A program made the translations under genes and the position numbers. The notes below the pieces were generated by a model. It had not been told where the DNA came from. It saw nothing but the letters and a program-made list of their open reading frames with translations, and made no database searches. Shown here in pieces: positions 8,005-16,314 of a DNA stretch of 53,502 nucleotides. The DNA is from JBFLVQ01 sp040758525 (GTDB lineage: Bacteria; Acidobacteriota; Blastocatellia; Chloracidobacteriales; JADJPF01). The stretch lies in contig JBFLVQ010000001.1 in the NCBI GenBank assembly GCA_040758525.1, positions 1-53,502 on the forward strand, given 5' to 3'. The first letter of the stretch is position 1. The number at the start of each line of letters is the position of its first letter.

Positions 8005-8526
8005 TCAATCCGCGACGTTCTGTCGCTGTGCCGGCTCACTGCCGGAGTACCCACCATAGTGTTGCTGCAGTTGCTGATACTCTTCCCATTGACGCTGCAA
8101 CTGTTGCTGATGTTGCTGCTCCTCTTGATATTGTTGGAATCTGTCTAAAACATATTTGCCGGAGAGTGTGAGCAGAGTAGTAAAAATGCTCTGTCGCTTC
8201 GGTTGCAGGGCGGCAATGGTAGACCGGATCAGGCTTTGGAGCAGCTCTTCTGTATTGGAGCGTTTGGGAGCCAAAAACTTGCGAGCGAGATAAAATCCTA
8301 ATAGGGATGCCCCTCCGACTGCTATTAAGGGATATTCACTCAGATAAGCACGCCAGTCAAAAGTCTCTTTCAACTTTTCCCCAAGCAGATCGACAGTATC
8401 AGTAATCTCGTTACGTGTCTGTTCTATATCTTGGCGTATCTTCTCTATACTCTGCTCATGTTCTATGCGCGCTGGTGCATTGGCCGTATTTACGATTGCC
8501 TTGCTGACTCCAGTTGTTTGATCCAT
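8005..8526 (-). CDS. DUF3618-like membrane protein
   Basis: This is a 173-residue protein. The N-terminal helix IEKIRQDIEQTRNEITDTVD resembles the DUF3618 signature (I..R..I...R..L..T...L). A central hydrophobic stretch, YPLIAVGGASLLGFYLARKF (about 66-85), should cross the membrane, and a Gln-rich coiled C-terminus (QQYQEEQQHQQQLQRQWEEY) should face the cytoplasm. Such proteins usually sit beside DUF1469 (YqjE) and DUF883 genes, as here. GGAGGAAG precedes the start at good distance. The first 37 bases overlap the upstream gene, so expression is likely coupled. The biochemical role is unknown; envelope stress or membrane organisation is a guess from context. Confidence 0.75.
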   Translation of the reverse strand: MDQTTGVSKAIVNTANAPARIEHEQSIEKIRQDIEQTRNEITDTVDLLGEKLKETFDWRAYLSEYPLIAVGGASLLGFYLARKFLAPKRSNTEELLQSLIRSTIAALQPKRQSIFTTLLTLSGKYVLDRFQQYQEEQQHQQQLQRQWEEYQQLQQHYGGYSGSEPAQRQNVAD

Positions 8527-8918
8527 CTTTTATCTTCCTCCAAAGTTTCCATGGTCTGCTCCAATTTCAGGTTAACACGCTGCCAGCGCACGCTTCCTGC
8601 CCAAACAGCAAGTAGAGCGCCAACGCCTAAGGCAAGCGCGACGATCGCTGCCGATGCCCATATCGGCAGCCACACTGCCAACAGAAAGATGAGAAAAGTA
8701 GAACTTGCCAAGAATGCGCCCAGACCTAATAGTGCAGCTAAGGCAAAGAATTTGATGCTATCTGCTGATCGGGTAATCTTCTCTTTTGCTTCCTCCTTGG
8801 CAAGCGTAATCTCGGCACGTACGAGCTGGCTTGATTCGTTGGCAAGCCGCCCTAACAGTTCGCCAAAACCAGGCTTCTCCTTCTCTACCTGCTGGTCTTG
8901 TGTCCTGATAGCTTTCAT
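8490..8918 (-). CDS. DUF1469/YqjE-type (phage holin superfamily III-like) membrane protein
   Basis: This 142-residue protein has an amphipathic N-terminal helix with the family-like block LANESSQLVRAEITLAKEEA. Two transmembrane segments follow (about 57-78 and 81-107, LALGVGALLAVWAG in the second) and then a charged cytoplasmic tail. This matches DUF1469, annotated as a putative actinobacterial holin-X or YqjE. There is no sign of phage genes, so lysis is unlikely. It is second in the operon starting at 9305, separated from the first gene by six bases, and it overlaps the next gene by 37 bases. Function is unknown. The domain call is good. Confidence 0.8.
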   Translation of the reverse strand: MKAIRTQDQQVEKEKPGFGELLGRLANESSQLVRAEITLAKEEAKEKITRSADSIKFFALAALLGLGAFLASSTFLIFLLAVWLPIWASAAIVALALGVGALLAVWAGSVRWQRVNLKLEQTMETLEEDKRWIKQLESARQS

Positions 8919-8924
8919 AACTTG

Positions 8925-9305
8925 TTACCCCTTTTTGCGTAATAACGCGCCAAGTAACAATCCTGTCCCTAGTCCGACTAGCAGACTACGCTCAGGATTG
9001 CGTTTAATGACGCCTCGCAGGTCATTTTGCATTTGTGTGAAGTCGGCTTTCTTCAGATAGCGCGCTGAGTCATTGAGCACGGCAGCGGTGCGCTCGCCTG
9101 CCGCAACCAACCTAGAAGGCTCTTCTTTTCCCTGCTTCATCTCTCCTGCCTTGTTATGAATCATTCCAGCCAATTGTTCGAGTTGGCTCGATATTTGACC
9201 AGTGACCTTGTTGAAGGTGGATGGTTGGTGGGTAGGTTTCAAATTCGTCTCCAATTCGTCTTGTTCTCTAGAATAGTCTCCTGGAATATTTCGTGCTTCA
9301 GACAT
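8925..9305 (-). CDS. Small DUF883-like membrane protein, first gene of the sigma-54-linked cluster
   Basis: This 126-residue protein has an acidic, disordered N-terminus, a helical middle (VTGQISSQLEQLAGMIHNKA and SARYLKKADFTQMQNDLRGV) and a C-terminal PERSLLVGLGTGLLLGALLR membrane anchor, followed by Lys-Lys-Gly. The anchor with NPERSLLVG resembles DUF883/YtxH-like proteins. The start at 9305 has AGGAGG nine bases upstream. An upstream in-frame ATG at 9401 is rejected because it would lie before the sigma-54-like promoter at 9358-9374. This gene opens the four-gene operon 9305-7606. Its promoter shares a 15-base block with that of the NtrC-type regulator, so it is the best predicted target of that regulator. 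Confidence 0.72.
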   Translation of the reverse strand: MSEARNIPGDYSREQDELETNLKPTHQPSTFNKVTGQISSQLEQLAGMIHNKAGEMKQGKEEPSRLVAAGERTAAVLNDSARYLKKADFTQMQNDLRGVIKRNPERSLLVGLGTGLLLGALLRKKG

Positions 9306-9357
9306 AGACACGCGCCTCCTTAAATTAAAACTGATGGCTGGTTGTTCTGTAATGAAT

Positions 9358-9374
9358 AGGCAACTGTTATGCCG
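9358..9374 (-). promoter_or_regulatory. Sigma-54 (-24/-12) promoter of the small-membrane-protein operon
   Basis: The minus strand reads CGGCATAACAGTTGCCT, sharing GGCATAACAGTTGCC exactly with the regulator promoter. GG (9373-9372) and GC (9361-9360) keep the 12-base offset. The predicted start near 9348 gives a leader of about 43 bases, nearly the same geometry as at 6765. Confidence 0.72.
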
Positions 9375-9514
9375 TATACAAGAGTGATGAATTTCCTGCA
9401 TTTTTCTACAAACTGCGATAACTTAGCACTACCAGAGTGAGTAGTGTGATACCAACTCTTTCCCTGCTGCTACTCAATATAGGTATTGGTCAACCCATCT
9501 AGATAACCGTAACT

Positions 9515-9535
9515 GACAGTGGCATAAGGATTGTT
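9515..9535 (+). promoter_or_regulatory. Weaker sigma-54-like site or enhancer before nuoE
   Basis: TGGCATAAGGATTGTT (9520-9535) fits the -24/-12 spacing, but the -12 element is GT instead of GC. It would give a leader of about 33 bases for nuoE. The overlapping ACAGTGGCATAA (9515-9526) resembles the enhancer candidates at 6962-7005 and lies about 167 bases upstream of the 9305 operon's start site. The same bases cannot be counted as evidence for both roles. Confidence 0.3.
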
Positions 9536-9578
9536 TTAAGAAAGTAGTAGACAAGAAAAGTAAAAGGGAAATGACGCT

Positions 9579-10088
9579 ATGATTGTCTTTTCATCCACAG
9601 CGCTTGCCGAATATGAACAGTTACGTGCCCGCTATCCAAGCGCACGTGCAGCATTATTGCCAATACTGTGGCTGGCGCAACGCGAGTTCCAAGTGATTAC
9701 ACCTGCTGTGGCCGACTATTTAGGAGCGCTGTTGGGACTCTCGGGCGCCGATGTTTATAGCGTAGCCAGCTTCTACACAATGCTTAATAAGCAGCCTGTG
9801 GGCAGATATCATCTACAAGTCTGCCATAATGTGACCTGCTTCTTGGGTGGCTGTGAGAGGATATTGGCACACTTGAAAACCCGGCTAGCTGTTACAGAAG
9901 GCAATAGCACGCTAGATGGCAGATTTAGTCTTATTAGTGTGGAATGTTTGGGTGCCTGTGATCTTGCCCCAGTAATACAGATCAATGAGCATTATTATGG
10001 CAAGCTCACACCTACTCGAATCGATGAGATCCTCGCTGAACTGGAGAGAGATGAAAAAATACCAACAAGAGACACGGCTGCTGCTTAA
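9579..10088 (+). CDS. nuoE: NADH dehydrogenase 24 kDa-type [2Fe-2S] subunit (NuoE-like)
   Basis: This 169-residue thioredoxin-fold subunit carries the N1a-type [2Fe-2S] cluster. Four cysteines show the family pattern: Cys82 and Cys87 (CHNVTC), then Cys123 and Cys127 (CLGAC). It pairs with NuoF as the NADH-oxidising diaphorase of complex I or of related soluble NAD-linked hydrogenases and formate dehydrogenases. The N-terminal helical bundle (residues 1-75) is complete. AGGG precedes the start. The nuoF start lies 38 bases inside this gene, so the two are coupled. No other complex I subunit is nearby, so the partner complex cannot be fixed from the window. A weak sigma-54-like site lies upstream. 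Confidence 0.9.
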   Translation: MIVFSSTALAEYEQLRARYPSARAALLPILWLAQREFQVITPAVADYLGALLGLSGADVYSVASFYTMLNKQPVGRYHLQVCHNVTCFLGGCERILAHLKTRLAVTEGNSTLDGRFSLISVECLGACDLAPVIQINEHYYGKLTPTRIDEILAELERDEKIPTRDTAAA

Positions 10089-11361
10089 GAACATAGATCA
10101 ACCAGGACCAGACCGGCTGACCGGCTATTTGGCACAAGGCGGTTATCAAGCACTAGCCCAGGCAGTACAGATGAGCGCTGATCAAATTATAGAAGAGATA
10201 AAGCGCTCAGGACTGCGTGGTCGTGGTGGCGCCGGTTTCCTTACTGGTATGAAGTGGGCCTTTGTGCCACGTAATGGCGCAAAACCTGTCTACCTGTTAT
10301 GTAATGCTGATGAGAGCGAACCTGGCACATTCAAGGATCGTGTCTTGATGGAGTATGATCCACATCTACTCATCGAAGGTATTATTATTAGCTGCCTTGC
10401 CCTTAATTGTCATACTGCCTTTATCTACATACGTGGTGAATATGCTTTCCTGATTGATAAGCTAGTACATGCTATTGATGAGGCGCGCGCGGCAGGCTAT
10501 TTGGGTGAGCAGGTGCTGACACGCCAATTTCCTCTCGATATCATTGTGCACAAGGCTGCAGGGGCCTATATTTGTGGCGAGGAGACCGCTCTTATTGAAT
10601 CCCTAGAGGGCTATCGTGGTTACCCACGTCTACGTCCGCCCTATCCGGCAGTGCATGGTTTATTACAATCACCAACAGTAATAAATAATGTTGAGACGCT
10701 CTGTGCGGTTCCTTGGATTATTCAAAATGGTGCTAATGCCTATGCCGCTTATGGCACTCAGAAGAGTTCAGGCACCAAGCTGATCTCGATAAGTGGCGCG
10801 GTAAATCGGCCCGGTGTTTATGAGATTGAGATGGGCTTTCCTCTACATGATTTTATCTTCACGATTGCTGGTGGCATTACTGCAGGGCGACGACTCAAGG
10901 CAGTAGTTCCAGGTGGTTCATCGGTACCAGTATTACGCGCTGATGAGATTGAGAATATTACTATTGATTACGAGTCAATGATGGCAGCCGGCACAATGCT
11001 AGGCTCTGGTGGTATGATTGTGTTCGATGAGACTGCGCATATGCCTTCTGTCTTACAGGTAATTGCTGGCTTCTATGCGCATGAATCCTGTGGCCAATGC
11101 AGTCCTTGTCGAGAAGGTACAGGCTGGGCCAAGCGTGTACTTGATCGTTTACTGACTGGCCAAGGTCTATCAGGCGATATCGACCTACTTGTAAGGATTG
11201 CCGATATGATGGAGGGTAAGACAATCTGTGCGCTTGCTGATGCTGATGCTATGCCGCTGCGTAGCTTTGTAAAGAAATTCCGCAATGAGTTCGAGGCATT
11301 ACTACCAACATCTCTGCCTACACGCTATCAACGTCTTAAACCTGTTGTGCGCCCTAGTTAA
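10051..11361 (+). CDS. nuoF: NADH dehydrogenase 51 kDa-type flavoprotein subunit (NuoF-like)
   Basis: This 436-residue subunit binds NADH, FMN and a [4Fe-4S] cluster and oxidises NADH. Visible motifs are the nucleotide-binding GLRGRGGAGFLTGMKW (about 54-69), NADESEPGTFKDR, the FMN/NADH region GAYICGEETALIESLEG, and cluster ligands Cys347, Cys350 and Cys353 (ESCGQCSPCREG) with Cys393. Length is normal. I chose ATG 10051 because GGAG lies just upstream and the protein then begins as family members do. The longer frame from 9985 would add 22 residues unlike the family, deep inside nuoE. With NuoE it forms a diaphorase module; NuoG is missing here, so the genes for the rest of the enzyme lie elsewhere. 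Confidence 0.93.
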   Translation: MKKYQQETRLLLKNIDQPGPDRLTGYLAQGGYQALAQAVQMSADQIIEEIKRSGLRGRGGAGFLTGMKWAFVPRNGAKPVYLLCNADESEPGTFKDRVLMEYDPHLLIEGIIISCLALNCHTAFIYIRGEYAFLIDKLVHAIDEARAAGYLGEQVLTRQFPLDIIVHKAAGAYICGEETALIESLEGYRGYPRLRPPYPAVHGLLQSPTVINNVETLCAVPWIIQNGANAYAAYGTQKSSGTKLISISGAVNRPGVYEIEMGFPLHDFIFTIAGGITAGRRLKAVVPGGSSVPVLRADEIENITIDYESMMAAGTMLGSGGMIVFDETAHMPSVLQVIAGFYAHESCGQCSPCREGTGWAKRVLDRLLTGQGLSGDIDLLVRIADMMEGKTICALADADAMPLRSFVKKFRNEFEALLPTSLPTRYQRLKPVVRPS

Positions 11362-11369
11362 TATAGGGA

Positions 11370-11402
11370 CTCTTACTAAGTAAGAGGGAAATTTCTCTTA
11401 CC
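11370..11402 (+). terminator. Hairpin cluster after nuoF
   Basis: CTCTTAC (11370-11376) pairs with GTAAGAG (11380-11386) over a three-base loop. The same GTAAGA can instead pair with a second TCTTAC (11396-11401). These are mutually exclusive stems just after the nuoF stop. A terminator is likely, though there is no strong T-run. Confidence 0.45.
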
Positions 11403-11460
11403 ATTGTTACAAAATTGGTAAAAATTAGTAGAACTTCTCTCAACAGTGTTAAGCAACCTC

Positions 11461-11488
11461 TTGCGAGACAACGATAGACTGCTAAAAT
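11461..11488 (+). promoter_or_regulatory. Possible sigma-70 promoter of the TPR-FHA gene
   Basis: TTGCGA (11461-11466), a 16-base spacer and TAAAAT (11483-11488) lie about 60 bases before the start at 11551. Match is moderate. Confidence 0.35.
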
Positions 11489-11550
11489 AGTGCTTACCTT
11501 TTTTGTCAAGCTTACAACTATCTAAAAGATCTGTGTTGCCGGGAGCATAT

Positions 11551-13041
11551 ATGACCTCATCTGCAGAAAGCCCGGGCGAAGCCAATCCGGCACGCCGTGA
11601 AGCAACCAACTACTTTATGCAGGCTCGCTCTGCACTTAAGAATGGCGAGGTGAACACGGCAGAAAAATTGCTGCGACGTGCCCTTACGCTTTGGCCAGAC
11701 AACTATAATTACTTGCTACAGCTTGCCAAACTCTTTATACAGGTTGGCAAGGATGAAGGTGAGATCGAGCAGTTGCTACGCCAAAGTAGTAGTCTCAATC
11801 TACTTGCCACAGAACCACGTCTGCTGCTCGCTACGCAATATGAGAAGCTAGGCCAACTAGAGAAAGCGGTAGCAATTTATAAAGGTGTGCTTAATATTGA
11901 TCCCGATAACCTGATCGTACGCCGCCGTTTTCGCCAATTAGAGATCGAGCTAGGTCCAGGCATGAGCCTTGCCACACTCTCAGCACATATACCTGCTGGC
12001 CAGATTGAATTGGCCACTGAACCTATCGCTGCCGTGCCAGCACTACAACCAGCTCTACCAGAAGAGAAAACTCCTGAGCCGCAGCAAAAGACATATACCG
12101 TCGAGGTTACAGAGTATGTAACAGGAGCACTTAGCAAATCTGTGACCGATCCTATGAACGAAACAATGATCGATATACCAACGCTGCTGCCTATAGACAG
12201 TCTGCCCAGCGTAGAGAAAGAGCGACCAGCGCAGGAAGAGCCAAAGGTGTTGGGGAGTAAAGAGCTTGCTAATCAAAGTGACAACGCTTGGAATGCATTA
12301 CTAGAATCGATCCATCACGACTCTGAAATGTTCGAAGTTGATGGGAGTATGCCGCTTAATGTGGGTATCTCTTATATGGAGATGGGCTTCTACCAAGACG
12401 CGATTGAAGAACTGCAGCAAGCTTATCAACTCTACGCAAAGAAGGAAGATCCTGAACAGAAGCGTTGCTGTCGTCTACTTGTTGACTGTTACCTAGCGCT
12501 AGAACAGTACCAGCAAGCCGCTGAATGGAGCGAGCGAGCACTTACCCTTTGCTCCCGCAATAGTGAGGAAGGATTGGCACTCATACATGAGCTAGTCAAT
12601 ATTTATGAGCGTCTAGGCGACCGTAGTACTGTCGCCAAGCTAGTATCAGAACTGTCTGCCAGTGCGCCTGACTACCTTGATGATGCCGCTGCTCATACTA
12701 CCAGTGAAAATCCTGTCTTGGCCACACGTTTTGCGTTACGCCCTCTGCGTGGTGTAAATAGCACAGATCTTCTGCTTGATCACAAGCAAGGTGAGATTAC
12801 CATAGGGCGTGGCCCTCAAAATAATATTCAGATTGGTTCTGCGCGAATTTCGAAAAAGCATGCGCTACTACGCTTTACTGATAATGGTATCTTTCTCGTC
12901 AATTTCAGCCACACCAATGGTACATTTTTGAATGGTAATCGATTAGAAATAGATCGTGAATATCGGCTTGAAATTGGTGATCAGATCGGTCTAGGCCGAT
13001 CCATTGAACTACAATTGATCGAGATCGACGTGCCTGTTTAA
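11551..13041 (+). CDS. TPR-FHA domain protein
   Basis: This 496-residue cytoplasmic protein has no signal peptide or membrane segment. N-terminal TPR-like helices (about 10-130, e.g. AEKLLRRALTLWPDNYNYLL and EKAVAIYKGVLNIDPDN) are followed by a Pro/Glu-rich linker (about 150-250). A second TPR set (about 265-380) follows, including VGISYMEMGFYQDAIEELQQ. A C-terminal FHA domain (about 405-490) has GRGPQNNIQ, SKKHALL and the NGTFLNGNRL core. The FHA domain should bind phosphothreonine, pointing to a scaffold for Ser/Thr-kinase signalling. I chose ATG 11551 because GGGAG lies five bases upstream. A longer TTG start at 11503 adds only unstructured residues. It converges on the TPR-CHAT gene with a 12-base gap. 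The cellular process is unknown. Confidence 0.85.
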   Translation: MTSSAESPGEANPARREATNYFMQARSALKNGEVNTAEKLLRRALTLWPDNYNYLLQLAKLFIQVGKDEGEIEQLLRQSSSLNLLATEPRLLLATQYEKLGQLEKAVAIYKGVLNIDPDNLIVRRRFRQLEIELGPGMSLATLSAHIPAGQIELATEPIAAVPALQPALPEEKTPEPQQKTYTVEVTEYVTGALSKSVTDPMNETMIDIPTLLPIDSLPSVEKERPAQEEPKVLGSKELANQSDNAWNALLESIHHDSEMFEVDGSMPLNVGISYMEMGFYQDAIEELQQAYQLYAKKEDPEQKRCCRLLVDCYLALEQYQQAAEWSERALTLCSRNSEEGLALIHELVNIYERLGDRSTVAKLVSELSASAPDYLDDAAAHTTSENPVLATRFALRPLRGVNSTDLLLDHKQGEITIGRGPQNNIQIGSARISKKHALLRFTDNGIFLVNFSHTNGTFLNGNRLEIDREYRLEIGDQIGLGRSIELQLIEIDVPV

Positions 13042-13053
13042 CACCACCTAGCG

Positions 13054-16000
13054 TTATCTACCGACAGGTTCGCCAACCAGTACAAAGGCGGCCCACTGTG
13101 AGGGCTCTTTGTACTTCTCGCGGGTCTTCAATACAGCTTTGCGAAAGCTATCCGCAACATCATTGGACTTCTTAAGTCGCTCATAGAAATTCTTGGCAAA
13201 TAGTATTGTTGTATTGGGATCAACATTCCAGAGTGTGTATACTGCCGATGCACAGCCAGCCAGCATTAATGAGTGTGAGAAGGCGGCCAAGCCCTCACCA
13301 GTAGTAGGACTGAAACCGGCTTGGACAGCAGGAATGACAATAAGATCGGTATTCAACTCCCAGCTCTGCAACTCACCAGCAGTAAGCAGACCATTGTTGA
13401 TAGTCTGTCCTTGCTCATTAATCTCTGGTGAAAGTATCAACGCGCTTTCCAGTGGCTGTTGATCATCCATATAAGCATAGGCGATCAAATGCACGTACTG
13501 TTTTCCACTGGCTTGCTCACGCAACAACATCTTCGTCACTTGCTCGCCTTTAATAAATTTTGTCTTGAGATCTTCAGCTACTGCTTTTAATTCCTCTCGT
13601 GTCCCATTTAGTTCAGGGAATGGTCTACCATTGAGCATAGTAGCAATAGGGTCGCCTATTACTAGGCTGCCGGCATGCGGCTGGTTATCACGACGACGTG
13701 ACTGATCCAACATTAGACTTACAGAAGGAGCAGTAAAGACTTGTAGACGTTCTATCAAGGGGCGGCCTTGTTCATCACGTAGATCGGTAAAAGGAACGGT
13801 AGCCAATCTTCCTGGTGCGATAATCAGCAGACGAGAGTCTTTTTCGGTAGGCAATGCTGCGGCAATCGTGTCAGGAAAGAAAAGTTCGTAGAGGCTCTTA
13901 AGATTCAGTTGCGCAAGTATCTGTTCAGTACCATTGGTGGCCGAGACAGATTCAGTTACGGCTGGCATGCCTAGTGCCTCACGCAATTTTTCGATACGCA
14001 TATTCTTGGGTTCAAGAGCCGCGCGCCATTCCGTCAAGATCGTTTCAAGTTGTCCTGGCTTGATTACACGCGTCTGCCCAAGAATACCTCCGGCTGGTTT
14101 CACCATCCAGATAGTTAACCCTTTTTGCGTAGGCATAAGCTCAACTACTGTAGTGTTCAGTCGTACAGCAACCTGCTGTATATCTTCCACAGTTGCTGGC
14201 GCTAGCCGCAGTGGTCCTTTCCCACTAGTCTTATTTGTTGTACCTGCCGCCAAATTTAGTGTGTATAAGTTATAGACTAGCGCACGCTCGGCTACGGCAA
14301 GGGCAGGAGTAAATAACTGTCGTTGTGTTAATGCATCAACATAATTCTGATAAATGGCTGTGGGGGTAATAAAACCTGGCAATGGTTCACGTGGTGGTAG
14401 CACACCTGGGTTGGTCTCAATACTTCTCAGCGCAGATTCAAAATAGTTCTGTACATCTCGCCAGTTACCCAGTTGGCGTGCCAATTCTGCTAGACCATAG
14501 TAGCAGGAATATTCGCCGGCACCCTCTTTTGCTTCGCCAAACAGAACCAGTGCCTGTTGATAGCTCGATTGCGCTTCTGCAGCACTATTAAGCGCACGTT
14601 GTGAAGTTGCTAGCAACAGCGTTGCTATTGCCTCGCCATTCTTGTCTTTTGCTGTACGCTTAAGCTCACGTACACGTATTGCATATTCTGCTGACTTCTC
14701 ATACTGACCACGTGCATAAGAGATCGCACTTAAGGCAGTAAGCAATGGATCTATACTACCTAGCTCAGAATTAGCATCATTCATCGCCAGCGCTTGTTCT
14801 AAATAAGGGAGCGCACGATCATACTGGGCAAGGGTACGATATGCTGCAGCAATACCGATTAGCGCATTATATTCACCACGTCGGTCCTTAATTTCGCGTA
14901 ATACCGCGAGCGATTTTTCATAGACATCAACAGCCTCCCGCAAGTTTGTTTGTGTACGGTAGGTCATGCCTAGTCCACTCAGTGCAATCGCTTCACCACG
15001 CCGATCCTTAATCTCACGACAGATCAGAAGCATCTGCTGGTAGTTTGAGATTGCCCTTGGTAATTGGCCAAGGGTACGTAAGCACTGCGCCATTCCATTC
15101 AGTGTATAAGCTTCGCCACGCCGATCCTTCAACTCACGTCGTATTGCCAATGTCTGCTCATAGAAAGTCACAGCTTTTGTGCAGTCACCGAGAAACCGGT
15201 AGCCATCTGCAACCGCTGCTAATGTTACTGCTTCTAGGGTACGCTCCTTAATCTCACGGCTTACTGCAAGCGCCTTTTCGTAGAATGGCAAAGCACGCTC
15301 ATACTGTTCTAATACTCGATAACAATCGGCGAGACCAAGTAATGAGTAGCCTTCTCCTGCACGGTTATTGGTTTCACGACTACAAGCAAGCGCTTGCTCA
15401 TAATTAGCAAGCGCCTCCTTGGGACGATTAAGAAAGCGATATGATTGTGCAATACCAAAAAGCGCCAATCCTTCCCCACGCCGATCCTTCTCTTCACGTC
15501 GCAAAACCAGTGTCTGCTGATAGTAATCAAGCGCCTTCTCTGGTTCATCAACAGCCTGATATGCATCTGCCAGCGCGTTTATTGTAACTGCTTCACTGGC
15601 GCGATCCTGGATCTCGCGTTGTAACATGAGTGCCTGTTCCAAGTAAGGGAGTGCGCGTTGATATTCATCATCACGTAGCAGACCTCGCGCAACCGTGAAA
15701 TAGGCTTTTGCTAAGGCAAACTTATCTCCTGCTTTCTGCGCTACTGTGACAGCCGTCTCGGCAGCTTTAAGAGCATCGGCATCACGGCGCAATTCAAGCA
15801 ACCGCGCTAGCTTGGCAATCTGTAACTCGCTCATCCAGGCCGGCTCGGGAGCAGCGCGTAGCAGTCGCTCAAAATATTCCAAATCTGCATTCAACTTCTC
15901 CATACCGGTCTTTACTGGTGTTTCACCTTCCACCACGCTTAAGCGATAACGGCCACCTCGTTGCTGCCAGATTGCCGCAGCCTCAATGTAGTAGCGACCA

Positions 16001-16314
16001 TCCTGGGGTAACTTAATAAAAATTCGCGCATTCAGTCCGGGACCACTATTGTCGTCACTGGCAATTATATTGCCGTTAGCGCCTAAGAGCCTTAAGACAG
16101 GATCGAATTCATCTGAATTCATCTCAATAGTGATAGGCTGCCCAATCCGTCCAATACTCTCCCAACGCTCTAAAGGAGCGCCTTCGCCCTTTACATCACC
16201 TTTATCTACACGACTCTCTAAGGTCTGATTAATTGCAATCGGTCTGTTTTCAACGGCCATTGCCCTGCCCTGCCAAGACAGTAACAATAACGCTAAGGCC
16301 AATGTTGCGCGCAT
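13054..16314 (-). CDS. Secreted TPR-CHAT protein with degenerate protease site
   Basis: This is a 1086-residue protein. A signal peptide (MRATLALALLLLSWQGRAMA) is followed by a PPC-like beta domain at about 40-130 (DPVLRLLGANGNIIASDDN, DGRYYIEAAAI). About a dozen TPR units (about 190-620) follow, many with the phrase REIKDRRGEA. A C-terminal CHAT domain (about 760-1085) ends the protein. CHAT domains are caspase-like cysteine proteases. Here the usual HFATHG is replaced by HLIAYAYM, with Tyr946 at the catalytic His position. The usual SACQTG is PAVQAG, with Val997 at the catalytic Cys. The surrounding fold is intact (GEGLAAFSHSLMLAG, YTLWNVD, WAAFVLVGEP), so this is a pseudoprotease, not a decayed gene. 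A periplasmic or surface scaffold role is inferred. No obvious partner is adjacent. Confidence 0.9.
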   Translation of the reverse strand: MRATLALALLLLSWQGRAMAVENRPIAINQTLESRVDKGDVKGEGAPLERWESIGRIGQPITIEMNSDEFDPVLRLLGANGNIIASDDNSGPGLNARIFIKLPQDGRYYIEAAAIWQQRGGRYRLSVVEGETPVKTGMEKLNADLEYFERLLRAAPEPAWMSELQIAKLARLLELRRDADALKAAETAVTVAQKAGDKFALAKAYFTVARGLLRDDEYQRALPYLEQALMLQREIQDRASEAVTINALADAYQAVDEPEKALDYYQQTLVLRREEKDRRGEGLALFGIAQSYRFLNRPKEALANYEQALACSRETNNRAGEGYSLLGLADCYRVLEQYERALPFYEKALAVSREIKERTLEAVTLAAVADGYRFLGDCTKAVTFYEQTLAIRRELKDRRGEAYTLNGMAQCLRTLGQLPRAISNYQQMLLICREIKDRRGEAIALSGLGMTYRTQTNLREAVDVYEKSLAVLREIKDRRGEYNALIGIAAAYRTLAQYDRALPYLEQALAMNDANSELGSIDPLLTALSAISYARGQYEKSAEYAIRVRELKRTAKDKNGEAIATLLLATSQRALNSAAEAQSSYQQALVLFGEAKEGAGEYSCYYGLAELARQLGNWRDVQNYFESALRSIETNPGVLPPREPLPGFITPTAIYQNYVDALTQRQLFTPALAVAERALVYNLYTLNLAAGTTNKTSGKGPLRLAPATVEDIQQVAVRLNTTVVELMPTQKGLTIWMVKPAGGILGQTRVIKPGQLETILTEWRAALEPKNMRIEKLREALGMPAVTESVSATNGTEQILAQLNLKSLYELFFPDTIAAALPTEKDSRLLIIAPGRLATVPFTDLRDEQGRPLIERLQVFTAPSVSLMLDQSRRRDNQPHAGSLVIGDPIATMLNGRPFPELNGTREELKAVAEDLKTKFIKGEQVTKMLLREQASGKQYVHLIAYAYMDDQQPLESALILSPEINEQGQTINNGLLTAGELQSWELNTDLIVIPAVQAGFSPTTGEGLAAFSHSLMLAGCASAVYTLWNVDPNTTILFAKNFYERLKKSNDVADSFRKAVLKTREKYKEPSQWAAFVLVGEPVGR

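Noticed and set aside
8490..8918. Phage lysis holin
   Set aside because: The holin name comes from family annotation. The neighbours are stress-type membrane proteins and there are no phage genes in the window.
8431..9060. 209-codon plus-strand ORF
   Set aside because: It lies antisense to three well-supported overlapping membrane-protein genes and has no family resemblance.
9306..9401. Upstream ATG extending the 9305 gene by 32 residues
   Set aside because: It lies upstream of the sigma-54-like promoter and has no ribosome site, whereas 9305 has AGGAGG and gives a family-like N-terminus.
9985..10050. Longer nuoF start
   Set aside because: The extra residues are nuoE read in another frame and are unlike NuoF. 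ATG 10051 has GGAG and a family-like start.
13054..16314. Calling the CHAT protein an active caspase-like protease
   Set aside because: Both catalytic positions are substituted (Tyr946, Val997), so proteolysis should not be assumed.
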